NCBI GenBank assembly: GCA_020355105.1
Contig: CP070658.1
Location: forward strand, 1,076,668 to 1,082,580
Direction of reading: 5' to 3'
Source: Candidatus Thorarchaeota archaeon
GTDB taxonomy: Archaea > Asgardarchaeota > Thorarchaeia > Thorarchaeales > Thorarchaeaceae
Length of the DNA stretch: 5,913 nucleotides
Position 1 is the first letter of the stretch. Each line of letters opens with the position of its first letter. This document shows positions 1 to 5,259 of the stretch, in pieces. The notes below the pieces were generated by a model that saw nothing but the letters and a program-made list of their open reading frames with translations, had not been told where the DNA came from and ran no database searches. Both the position numbers and the translations under genes were made by a program.

Positions 1-108
1 CCGTTTGAAACAGCAGAACAGTTTGGTATGGACAAGGTCCGCGAGCTCATCGCGAAGCTCGAGACGGACCTTGGCGAGTGTTACAGCGTTCCAAAGATGC
101 TGAAGTAA
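1..108 (+). CDS. 3-hydroxyacyl-CoA dehydrogenase, C-terminal end (partial)
   Basis: The window opens inside a reading frame that ends at a TAA at 106-108, leaving 35 residues of the C-terminus. The tail begins PFETAEQFGMDKVRELIAKL and ends with CYSVPKMLK. This resembles the C-terminal helical (dimerisation) domain of 3-hydroxyacyl-CoA dehydrogenases, which commonly carry a GPFE..D..GLDKV stretch followed about 20 residues later by a Y.P.PLL/K motif. If that is right, the enzyme oxidises 3-hydroxyacyl-CoA to 3-ketoacyl-CoA with NAD, the step between the hydratase and thiolase encoded just downstream. The protein stops straight after this domain, so no C-terminal crotonase domain is fused to it, as happens in some archaeal versions. 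The catalytic part is outside the window, so the call rests on a short motif resemblance plus the neighbourhood. A strong hairpin terminator follows. Confidence 0.6.
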   Translation, partial: PFETAEQFGMDKVRELIAKLETDLGECYSVPKMLK

Positions 109-124
109 TCAACAATGACAAGAA

Positions 125-158
125 GCAGGGCATCAGGCCCTGCTTTCTACCTCTTTCA
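125..158 (+). terminator. Hairpin terminator after the dehydrogenase gene
   Basis: A perfect 7-bp stem, GCAGGGC at 125-131 with GCCCTGC at 137-143, encloses the 5-base loop ATCAG. It lies 16 bases after the TAA stop and is followed at once by TTT and a C/T-rich tail to about 158. It would separate the dehydrogenase transcript from the downstream hydratase gene. The same design recurs after two other plus-strand genes in this window. Confidence 0.7.
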
Positions 159-223
159 TTCTCGCCCTTTCCGATGTTTGATGGACTTGGTACTCCCAGA
201 GACCTGATCCGTTCAGGAGCGCA

Positions 224-231
224 TTTTTAAG
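224..231 (+). promoter_or_regulatory. Candidate TATA box for the first enoyl-CoA hydratase gene
   Basis: TTTTTAAG lies about 48-55 bases before the preferred ATG at 279, which would put transcription start near 250-257 and give a short leader containing the Shine-Dalgarno site. A 5-bp inverted repeat, CCTGA at 203-207 and TCAGG at 213-217, sits just upstream and could be an operator. A second A/T-rich candidate, CTTATTCC at 237-244, is slightly closer to the start. The assignment is by pattern and spacing only. Confidence 0.35.
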
Positions 232-267
232 CAGCACTTATTCCATTCTGAAGCATTGTTTAACAAA

Positions 268-273
268 AGGTGA
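268..273 (+). promoter_or_regulatory. Ribosome binding site deciding the start at 279
   Basis: AGGTGA matches the archaeal 16S rRNA tail (ATCACCTCC) and lies 5 bases before the ATG at 279. It also contains the in-frame GTG at 270, which therefore cannot use this site, so the ATG is the better start. Confidence 0.65.
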
Positions 274-278
274 ATGGA

Positions 279-1091
279 ATGCCAGAGTACGAAACGATGC
301 TATATAGTAAAGAAGGGTCCTTTCTTTCACCTGCAAAGAACACGGCCCTAATCAAGTTCAACCGCCTTGATGCACTTAACGCTATCAACGCTCAGTTTCT
401 TCAAGACCTCAATGATGCTTTGGACGAGGCCGAGAAAGACAAGGAAGTCCGATCGGTAGTGCTGGCGTCAGCGCATGATAAGGTATATAGTTCAGGCGCA
501 GATCTGAAGGAGGCCCAAACACTCATTGATGACCCTGATCAAGCTGGAAGCGTTATTGAGGAAGGCCAGGGAATACTCAACAAGCTTGGAGATTTTCCAA
601 AACCTACTATTGCAGCCGTCAATGGTCTATGTCTTGCTGGGGGTGCAGAGATTGCACTTGCGTGTGACATAAGAATAGCTGAATCTGAAGCGAAGTTCGG
701 ATTTGTAGAGGTAAGTATAGGGCTCATACCAGGCTGGGGAGGATGTGTTAGACTACCAAGAGTCGTCGGTCTGGGGAGGGCTCTGGAACTCATACTTACA
801 GGCGGTCAGATCACTGCCCAAGAGGCGCTCGACATGGGACTCGTCAGCAAAGTCGTTGGCAAGGATGAGCTTCTGAGTCAAGCGATGTGGTATGGTGCAA
901 AGCTAGGTGGCAATGCTCCGGTTGCATTGAGATTGGCGAAGAAAGCGACTCACATGGCGTTTGAGGAAGAGTACGAGGATAATCTCAAGTATCAGGTGAA
1001 GGCGTTGGTCGAATGTTTCAACACAAAGGACGTAGCTGAAGGAATATCTTCAGTCTTTGAGAAGCGCCGCGGCAAGTTCACTGGCGAGTAG
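279..1091 (+). CDS. Enoyl-CoA hydratase/isomerase family protein (crotonase fold)
   Basis: A 270-residue crotonase-superfamily protein, the usual length for a single-domain cytoplasmic enzyme that adds water to, or isomerises, trans-2-enoyl-CoA thioesters. The first oxyanion-hole segment is SSGADLKEA (about residues 71-79). The second is the AAVNGLCLAGGAE block, with the first catalytic glutamate at E124. The second catalytic glutamate is E144 in FGFVEVSIGL, exactly 20 residues later as in rat mitochondrial hydratase, so hydratase chemistry is possible. The C-terminal part has the helical trimerisation region (ITAQEALDMGLV, then APVALRLAKKA). The motifs are less canonical than in the second copy at 3511: LAGGAE replaces LGGGCE, FVEV replaces QPEI, and a Trp occurs in PGWGG. 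A different acyl substrate or another crotonase reaction is therefore possible. ATG 279 was chosen for its ribosome binding site; GTG at 270 would add three residues. The gene is flanked by hairpin terminators and is probably transcribed alone. Confidence 0.9.
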   Translation: MPEYETMLYSKEGSFLSPAKNTALIKFNRLDALNAINAQFLQDLNDALDEAEKDKEVRSVVLASAHDKVYSSGADLKEAQTLIDDPDQAGSVIEEGQGILNKLGDFPKPTIAAVNGLCLAGGAEIALACDIRIAESEAKFGFVEVSIGLIPGWGGCVRLPRVVGLGRALELILTGGQITAQEALDMGLVSKVVGKDELLSQAMWYGAKLGGNAPVALRLAKKATHMAFEEEYEDNLKYQVKALVECFNTKDVAEGISSVFEKRRGKFTGE

Positions 1092-1106
1092 ATTGAATCT
1101 TCTTCT

Positions 1107-1140
1107 GACCCCGGCCCACCGGGGTCCTTTCCTTATTTCC
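1107..1140 (+). terminator. Hairpin terminator after the first enoyl-CoA hydratase gene
   Basis: An 8-bp perfect stem, GACCCCGG at 1107-1114 with CCGGGGTC at 1119-1126, closes the tetraloop CCCA. It starts 15 bases after the TAG stop and is followed by CTTTCCTTATTTCC. It has the same layout as the hairpins at 125 and 2899 but a different stem sequence, so selection appears to act on the structure rather than the sequence. Confidence 0.75.
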
Positions 1141-1218
1141 TAGAACCTGCAGGAATGCCTCTATCGACAAGATAATGCCCCCGTATTCGATTGTTCTCCT
1201 AATCGTCAACCTTAAGAC

Positions 1219-1290
1219 CACGTTACAGAAGATTTCGCAGGTACAGTAACGTGAATGTCAGAACCTGCTTGTAACGTATTGAGTAGGTTC
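1219..1290 (+). promoter_or_regulatory. Cluster of interleaved inverted repeats in the thiolase leader region
   Basis: Three inverted repeats overlap just before the thiolase gene. CACGTTAC (1219-1226) pairs with GTAACGTG (1246-1253). GCAGGT (1237-1242) pairs with ACCTGC (1263-1268). GAACCTGCTT (1261-1270) pairs with 1281-1290 as a 10-bp stem including two G-U pairs. The last hairpin's loop carries GTAACGT (1271-1277), a second copy of the first repeat's right arm exactly 25 bases on, and complementary to 1220-1226. The repeats cannot all pair at once. They could be protein-binding half-sites or an RNA leader with alternative folds. The rest of the 213-base intergenic region (1092-1304) contains only the terminator at its left end and no convincing TATA box. 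Confidence 0.4.
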
Positions 1291-1304
1291 CGTCAACGGA
1301 GGAA

Positions 1305-2477
1305 ATGAAATTGGGAAGAAAAGTAGCTGTCGTAGCTGGCGGCCATAGCAAGTTCGGAAAGCGATACGATGCGACCATGAGAGAGCTTTGTGCTGAGGCG
1401 TACAAGCCAATCTATGATGAGGGTCTAACTCAGGACAAGATCGATGCATCCGTTCTCTCGTATGCTGCATCTCAGTTCTCTGGCCAGGGAGCAGGATCCG
1501 CACTGATAGCTGACTACATTGGCCTTCAGGACAAGCCCCACATGCGCGTAGAGTCGGCATGTACGACTGGTACTGCCTCTCTTAGGGCTGCATGGGGTCT
1601 CGTTTCCGCTGGGCTCTATGATGTAATGCTTGTGCTCGGGGTCGAGCAGATGAACAGGGTTTCTTCGGCTACTGCGACGGAGTATATGTCTCAGGCAGGC
1701 GACATGCGTTGGGAGTATCCCTTCGGCATCAGTTTCCCGGCGTTTTATGCTTTGATGGCCTCACGGTATATGTCCGATTACAACATGGATCATGAAGTCT
1801 TGGCGAAGATAGCTGTAAAATCACATCACTACGGAGCGCAGAACCCGAAAGCACACCTTCCAAAGGAAGTGTCGTTGGAAGAGGCAAATAACGCGGTTCC
1901 CATCTGCAGGCCTCTTAATCTCTATGACTGCAGTCTCATCACTGATGGTGCAGCCGGTGTAGTGATTGCAGCTGAAGAGCGAGTGAAGGAGTTTACCGAC
2001 AGACCGATGTGGATCAGAGGGATTGGCGCAGGAGCATCTGAAATGATGATTCAAGACCGTCCAAGCCTCACTTCGATACCTGGAGCAAAAAGAGCAGGCA
2101 AGGCTGCTTTTGAGATGGCTGGACTTGGACCTGAGGACATCAACATGGCACAGGTGCATGACTGCTTCACCATCGCAGAGCTGGTAGCCTACGAAGACCT
2201 AGGGTTCGCCGAGCCAGGAAAGGGCCCTGAGCTCGTTGAGAACAAGGAAATCTACCATGATGGGCGGATACCCGTCAACTGTGACGGTGGTCTGAAGAGC
2301 AAGGGCCATCCGCTAGGTGCTACTGGAGTATCCATGACGTACGAGATTCTCAAACAGATGCGAGGCGAAGCCGAGAACTCATCTCGCCAAATCAAGGATG
2401 TACAGTATGGTCTGGCACACAACGTTGGCCAGAGTGGGCAGTTTGTCAACGTGTTTATTTTCGAGAGGGGATTCTGA
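1305..2477 (+). CDS. Archaeal-type thiolase (acetyl-CoA acetyltransferase-like)
   Basis: A 390-residue thiolase of the archaeal/SCP2-like group, which condenses two acyl-CoAs or cleaves 3-ketoacyl-CoA. The nucleophile is C86 in ESACTTGT, H285 lies in VHDCFT where classical thiolases have NEAF, and H335 lies in the GHPLGATG signature. The C-terminal Cys motif of bacterial thiolases is absent and replaced by HNVGQSGQ (H372 onward), which is normal for this group. The stop overlaps the DUF35 start by one base, so the two are translated together. In methanogens such a thiolase is bound to HMG-CoA synthase through DUF35; no synthase is encoded here, so either the synthase lies elsewhere or this copy serves beta-oxidation or a similar pathway, as the flanking genes suggest. 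The start is uncertain: GGAGG at 1298-1302 is only 2 bases from ATG 1305 but 8 bases from an in-frame TTG at 1311, which would remove two residues and begin GRKVAVV. Confidence 0.92.
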   Translation: MKLGRKVAVVAGGHSKFGKRYDATMRELCAEAYKPIYDEGLTQDKIDASVLSYAASQFSGQGAGSALIADYIGLQDKPHMRVESACTTGTASLRAAWGLVSAGLYDVMLVLGVEQMNRVSSATATEYMSQAGDMRWEYPFGISFPAFYALMASRYMSDYNMDHEVLAKIAVKSHHYGAQNPKAHLPKEVSLEEANNAVPICRPLNLYDCSLITDGAAGVVIAAEERVKEFTDRPMWIRGIGAGASEMMIQDRPSLTSIPGAKRAGKAAFEMAGLGPEDINMAQVHDCFTIAELVAYEDLGFAEPGKGPELVENKEIYHDGRIPVNCDGGLKSKGHPLGATGVSMTYEILKQMRGEAENSSRQIKDVQYGLAHNVGQSGQFVNVFIFERGF

Positions 2478-2893
2478 TGGCTGAGAAGAAGGAAGTTTAT
2501 CTCGGATATACGACAGACAAAGCGCTGACTCCATGGTACGTTGAGTGGTTGGCCGCACTTGAACAGGAGCGAATCATGAAGAGTGTCTGCACATCCTGCA
2601 AGGCCGAGTATTTGCCGCCCAGGCAGCATTGTCAGAAATGCCTGAGTGTCACAGAGTTCGCAGATTTCACTGAAACCGAAGCAAAACTGGTTTCATACGT
2701 CATTGTGGACTTTGCTCCGGAGAGCCTGTCCTCCAAGGCCCCGTACGTAGTGGCCATAGGAGAGTTCCCATCGGGCTTGCGACTCACTGCGCACATCACG
2801 AATCTGATGAGCCTGCCTGAGGTTGGAATGGCTCTCAAGCTTGGTTTTGATAGAGTGGATGACAAAAAGGTAACTTATAGATGGCTGGTCTAG
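2477..2893 (+). CDS. DUF35 zinc-ribbon/OB-fold protein, thiolase partner
   Basis: A 138-residue protein with the standard DUF35 order: an N-terminal helix (about 15-35), a four-cysteine rubredoxin-like zinc ribbon (C38, C41, C52, C55, spaced CxxC-10-CxxC), then an OB-fold of beta strands from about 65 to the end. In the methanogen complex known from structural work, the DUF35 protein links acetoacetyl-CoA thiolase to HMG-CoA synthase and provides a shared CoA-binding tunnel. Here it is inferred to bind the thiolase encoded directly upstream, whose TGA shares its last base with this ATG. AGGGG at 2466-2470 lies 6 bases before the ATG, inside the thiolase coding end. The length and all four metal ligands are intact. 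A hairpin terminator closes the two-gene operon. Confidence 0.92.
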   Translation: MAEKKEVYLGYTTDKALTPWYVEWLAALEQERIMKSVCTSCKAEYLPPRQHCQKCLSVTEFADFTETEAKLVSYVIVDFAPESLSSKAPYVVAIGEFPSGLRLTAHITNLMSLPEVGMALKLGFDRVDDKKVTYRWLV

Positions 2894-2898
2894 CCGTC

Positions 2899-2931
2899 GA
2901 GAGGGCTAGATGCCCTCTTTCCCTTTCTTTT
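2899..2931 (+). terminator. Hairpin terminator of the thiolase-DUF35 operon
   Basis: AGAGGGC (2900-2906) pairs with GCCCTCT (2912-2918) around the 5-base loop TAGAT, with a further G-T pair at the base (2899/2919). The tail TTTCCCTTTCTTTTT to 2931 is the most T-rich of the three terminators. The hairpin starts 5 bases after the DUF35 stop and ends before the stop of the converging gene at 2935. On the minus strand the hairpin has no T tail, so it should mainly stop plus-strand transcripts. Confidence 0.75.
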
Positions 2932-2934
2932 TGA

Positions 2935-3282
2935 CTATGAACCTGACCGCTCACCAGTCCTCTCTAGAATCTTCGCCCAATTCGAGAAGAGGGCCACCTC
3001 ATCCAGAGTTTCCAAGTACAGCAAAGATGCAGCTCTGATGTCACACCTGTCGATTCTCTCGATCGCGTAGTCGATTATTTCCAATATGTCACTGAGTCTC
3101 CTCTTCCCCTCATTGCGTCTGTAGTCGGAGAACACAATGTACTCTAGACCATTTCCTTCCCACGCCTTGAGAAACCTCCTCTGCTCCTCGACTGCAGTGC
3201 TCATATCATACGAACTAGCCAATGATGTTCTCATTGCTACTAGCGAGTTCTTCCAAATCTCTACTCCGCTCTCCTGCACCAC
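2935..3282 (-). CDS. Small protein of unknown function (115 residues)
   Basis: I do not recognise this protein. It is predicted to be soluble and mostly helical, with no signal peptide, membrane segment or obvious catalytic or metal motif; the only cysteine is C80. A first helical stretch (about 5-42) contains VEEQRRFLKAWE. A short strand-like segment (LEYIVFSDY, 46-54) follows, then a longer charged helical region (60-108). Expression signals support it as a real gene: GTG at 3280-3282 is preceded by GGAGG (minus strand, 3291-3295) with an 8-base spacer, and a TATA-like ATTTATTTA lies about 50 bases upstream. A second GTG follows at once (3277-3279). It converges on the DUF35 gene with 41 bases between stops and diverges from the second hydratase gene, so it is a single-gene unit. 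It could be a lineage-specific gene or the remnant of a longer protein. Confidence 0.65.
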   Translation of the reverse strand: MVQESGVEIWKNSLVAMRTSLASSYDMSTAVEEQRRFLKAWEGNGLEYIVFSDYRRNEGKRRLSDILEIIDYAIERIDRCDIRAASLLYLETLDEVALFSNWAKILERTGERSGS

Positions 3283-3290
3283 TCTGCTTT

Positions 3291-3295
3291 CCTCC
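3291..3295 (-). promoter_or_regulatory. Ribosome binding site of the small unknown gene
   Basis: Read on the minus strand this is GGAGG, 8 bases before the GTG at 3280-3282. It is the same core and spacing as the site in front of the hydratase gene at 3511, and it is the main argument that this short frame is translated. Confidence 0.6.
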
Positions 3296-3328
3296 GGCGC
3301 GACGCTGCAAAATAGACTACTAAACAGC

Positions 3329-3337
3329 TAAATAAAT
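3329..3337 (-). promoter_or_regulatory. Candidate TATA box for the small unknown gene
   Basis: The minus strand reads ATTTATTTA, the best TATA-like match in the window, about 47-55 bases before the GTG start; transcription would begin near 3303-3308. An 11-base palindrome, GTCCATTGGAC (3343-3353), lies just upstream of the box and could be a regulator site. The rest of the region up to about 3437 shows nothing else I can name. Confidence 0.45.
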
Positions 3338-3457
3338 CTGAGGTCCATTGGACACCACTACCTTCGGATAGCGCCATAATCGTTGTCGGTGATTCTTAGT
3401 CTGTGCTGTTCCGGTTTGGTGCTCGCTTGATGCCACTTGCTTATTCCATGTTGCGAA

Positions 3458-3466
3458 TGCTTATTA
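3458..3466 (+). promoter_or_regulatory. Candidate TATA box for the second enoyl-CoA hydratase gene
   Basis: TGCTTATTA lies 45-53 bases before the GTG at 3511, matching the spacing seen for two other genes here. TGCTTATT also occurs exactly 20 bases earlier (3438-3445), so the box may be duplicated. Assigned by pattern and spacing only. Confidence 0.35.
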
Positions 3467-3495
3467 CCTACCCATTGGCCAAACGGGTCGAGGTC

Positions 3496-3502
3496 AAGGA
3501 GG
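3496..3502 (+). promoter_or_regulatory. Ribosome binding site deciding the GTG start at 3511
   Basis: AAGGAGG, the strongest Shine-Dalgarno match in the window, lies 8 bases before the GTG at 3511. It sits inside the frame that an upstream GTG at 3403 would open, which argues that the upstream stretch is untranslated leader and promoter. Confidence 0.8.
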
Positions 3503-3510
3503 ACAAGTCA

Positions 3511-4296
3511 GTGTCAGATGAAGATGTATTGTACGAAGCCAAAGATGGCGTTGCCACGATCACGATTAACCGTCCTGACAAGTACAACGCTCTCAACACG
3601 TCCGTGGTCTTGAAGCTGCGCGAATTATTCGAGAAAGCTGAGGACGACCCGAATGTGAGAGTAGTAGTTCTAACTGGTGCAGGTGAGAAGGCATTTGCCG
3701 CGGGGGCTGACATATCTGAGTTCAAGGGAAAGGATTCGAAGACAATACGACCCCGTGTGGAGCGAGGACAAGAGCTCACTAAGTTCATCGAATCAATGTC
3801 AAAACCTAGCATAGCAGCTGTGAATGGTTTCGCACTTGGAGGTGGCTGCGAGTTTGCCATGGCTTGCGATATCAGATATGCATCTGCGAACGCCAAGCTA
3901 GGGCAGCCAGAGATCAACTTAGGAGTCATTCCAGGATATGGCGGGACTGTGCGCCTTGCCAGGCTGGTCGGTCTCGGCAGAGCCAAAGAGCTTGTCTATA
4001 CCGGTGACCACATCACCGCAGAGGAGGCACATCGAATTGGTCTTGTCAACCGGGTATTCGATTCGATTGATGCCCTAAGGGAGGGAACGATGGAGCTCGC
4101 GAAGAAGCTTGCTCTGAAACCAGGAGTTGCTCTGAAGCTGGCGAAGCAATCACTAAACAACTCTTGGCAGATGGGGCTTGAGGAGAACCTTGGATTCGAA
4201 TTGGACGTCTTCACTCAGACCTTTGACACAGAGGACAAAGTCGAAGGTGTCGATGCCTTTCTTACAAAGCGCGAAGCTGAATTCAAACACAAGTAG
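3511..4296 (+). CDS. Enoyl-CoA hydratase (crotonase family, canonical)
   Basis: A 261-residue crotonase with textbook motifs, predicted to hydrate trans-2-enoyl-CoA (crotonyl-CoA-like substrates) to 3-hydroxyacyl-CoA in the cytoplasm. From the GTG start it reads MSDEDVLYEAKDGVATITIN, then NRPDKYNAL. The first oxyanion-hole block is AFAAGADISEF (about 62-71). The second is NGFALGGGCE, with catalytic E114, and QPEINLGVIPGYGGTVRL carries catalytic E134. Helical C-terminal segments (ITAEEAHRIGLVNRV, then LKLAKQSLN) complete the trimer-forming domain. The GTG at 3511 is preferred because of the AAGGAGG 8 bases upstream and because it gives the usual family length. An in-frame GTG at 3403 would add 36 residues rich in Met and Leu that do not look like crotonase. 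It has its own promoter region, shared divergently with the small unknown gene, and converges on the hydrolase gene. Both catalytic glutamates make it the better hydratase candidate of the two copies. Confidence 0.93.
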   Translation: MSDEDVLYEAKDGVATITINRPDKYNALNTSVVLKLRELFEKAEDDPNVRVVVLTGAGEKAFAAGADISEFKGKDSKTIRPRVERGQELTKFIESMSKPSIAAVNGFALGGGCEFAMACDIRYASANAKLGQPEINLGVIPGYGGTVRLARLVGLGRAKELVYTGDHITAEEAHRIGLVNRVFDSIDALREGTMELAKKLALKPGVALKLAKQSLNNSWQMGLEENLGFELDVFTQTFDTEDKVEGVDAFLTKREAEFKHK

Positions 4297-4308
4297 GAGA
4301 AGTAGCAC

Positions 4309-4331
4309 GAGGATTCTCTTCTACTATCCTC
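4309..4331. terminator. Possible bidirectional hairpin between convergent genes
   Basis: GAGGAT (4309-4314) pairs with ATCCTC (4326-4331) around an 11-base C/T-rich loop. It starts 12 bases after the hydratase stop and spans the stop codon of the hydrolase gene read on the other strand. Only 27 bases separate the two stops. It is weaker than the three plus-strand terminators (6 bp, large loop, no T run), so the function is a guess from position. Confidence 0.3.
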
Positions 4332-5259
4332 TGGCGATCTCCAGATGGTCCCCCTCCACATATATGGAACCATCTTCCAGAAGTATCTCGATGTGTTGCT
4401 CTAGCATACACTCCTCGAAGAAATAGTAGGGATCGAATGGAATTCGCGGATATATGGTAGGCATTGCTGCAAGCTTCTTTACCGTATTATGGCCTTCAGA
4501 GATTCTCTTCAGAATCTCTGCCTCCCTCTTGTCAAAGACGCCAAGAAACTCTACGAGAAGTTCTTGCAGGCCATCGGACACCGGATTAGGCAAATGACTG
4601 CTTATGCCTATCTTCGGGCAGAGGTCGATAACGTGGTTTAGACAATCCTTGAAATCACGAATGTCGCCGACCACATTGCCGTAGAATGCTCCAAAACGTG
4701 ATATATCGATGTCAACGAGAAGGAGAATCTCCAATCCATTGATCCCGAAGCACGTGTGGTCTTTCGTGTGCCCCGGAAGGTGCAGCGGAATTAGCTCAAC
4801 TTCACCGCACGATATCGGTTTCATGTTCTGATAGTGCCCTGTGATTTCATAGTCCGATGACAAGAGAGGCATCCATTCTAGGAGCAATGGTATCCACTCA
4901 TCGTACGAGGGATGGTCATTGATGCCACACTCCTCTGCCCATCCCTGGAATGTGCTTGTTCCCTTTACTGCGAGAGGGTGACACATAACCTCACAGTCTG
5001 AGATTTGGCGCAATTGCTCTGCATGCCCCTTATGGTCAATGTGGAAGTGAGTCAGCACTATCCGGTCCAGTTCGTCAAGTTTGTGGCCGAGATCTTTCAT
5101 TGCGCGAGTGACTTGACCCAAGTCAGAACCTGCGTCAACGAGCGTGAGAATCTCATCATCAATAAGGAGTGTATTTGCCTCGGGGAATCTTCCACGATTG
5201 AGACCTCGGACTAGATGAACACGTGGTTCAATCTCGATGTGAGCCGGGAATTCTGACAT
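4324..5259 (-). CDS. Metallo-beta-lactamase fold hydrolase (LACTB2/glyoxalase II-like)
   Basis: A 311-residue MBL-fold enzyme with a full two-metal site, numbered from ATG 5257-5259: THFHIDH gives H71, H73, D75 and H76; PGHTKDH gives H164; an Asp in LVDIDIS (D183 or D185) would bridge the metals; SSHLPN gives H222. After the MBL domain a C-terminal helical region (FDKREAEILKRISEG, about 242-256, onward) resembles the extra domain of LACTB2-type hydrolases. Such enzymes cleave thioesters, esters or nucleic acids, and the sequence does not settle which; the acyl-CoA neighbourhood makes a thioesterase tempting but unproven. An in-frame ATG at 5323-5325 would add 22 residues that look unlike the family's start (IEIEPRVHLVRG follows soon after the chosen Met). 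Neither start has a Shine-Dalgarno site at normal spacing, so the start is uncertain. A TATA-like ATCTTAAGA near 5364-5372 could serve it; otherwise it is read with the upstream small genes. Confidence 0.88.
   Translation of the reverse strand: MSEFPAHIEIEPRVHLVRGLNRGRFPEANTLLIDDEILTLVDAGSDLGQVTRAMKDLGHKLDELDRIVLTHFHIDHKGHAEQLRQISDCEVMCHPLAVKGTSTFQGWAEECGINDHPSYDEWIPLLLEWMPLLSSDYEITGHYQNMKPISCGEVELIPLHLPGHTKDHTCFGINGLEILLLVDIDISRFGAFYGNVVGDIRDFKDCLNHVIDLCPKIGISSHLPNPVSDGLQELLVEFLGVFDKREAEILKRISEGHNTVKKLAAMPTIYPRIPFDPYYFFEECMLEQHIEILLEDGSIYVEGDHLEIARG

Noticed and set aside
1092..1304. tRNA or small RNA gene in the intergenic region before the thiolase
   Set aside because: The inverted repeats do not form a cloverleaf and I see no TPsiC-like box; a leader or operator explains them better.
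2252..2629. Minus-strand open frame across the thiolase-DUF35 junction
   Set aside because: It overlaps two certain genes and resembles no protein family.
3137..3331. Plus-strand open frame opposite the small unknown gene
   Set aside because: It has no ribosome binding site, and the minus-strand frame has both a GGAGG site and a TATA-like box.
3403..3510. Possible signal peptide or membrane segment at the N-terminus of the second hydratase
   Set aside because: The hydrophobic stretch exists only if translation starts at GTG 3403; the strong AAGGAGG before GTG 3511 and family length argue against it.
3468..3986. Long minus-strand open frame opposite the second hydratase gene
   Set aside because: It is antisense to a well-supported crotonase in step with its codons, and its Ser/Pro/Ala-rich composition is typical of a shadow frame.
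5005..5214. Plus-strand open frame inside the MBL hydrolase gene
   Set aside because: It lies opposite the metal-binding motif coding region and has no family resemblance or start signals.
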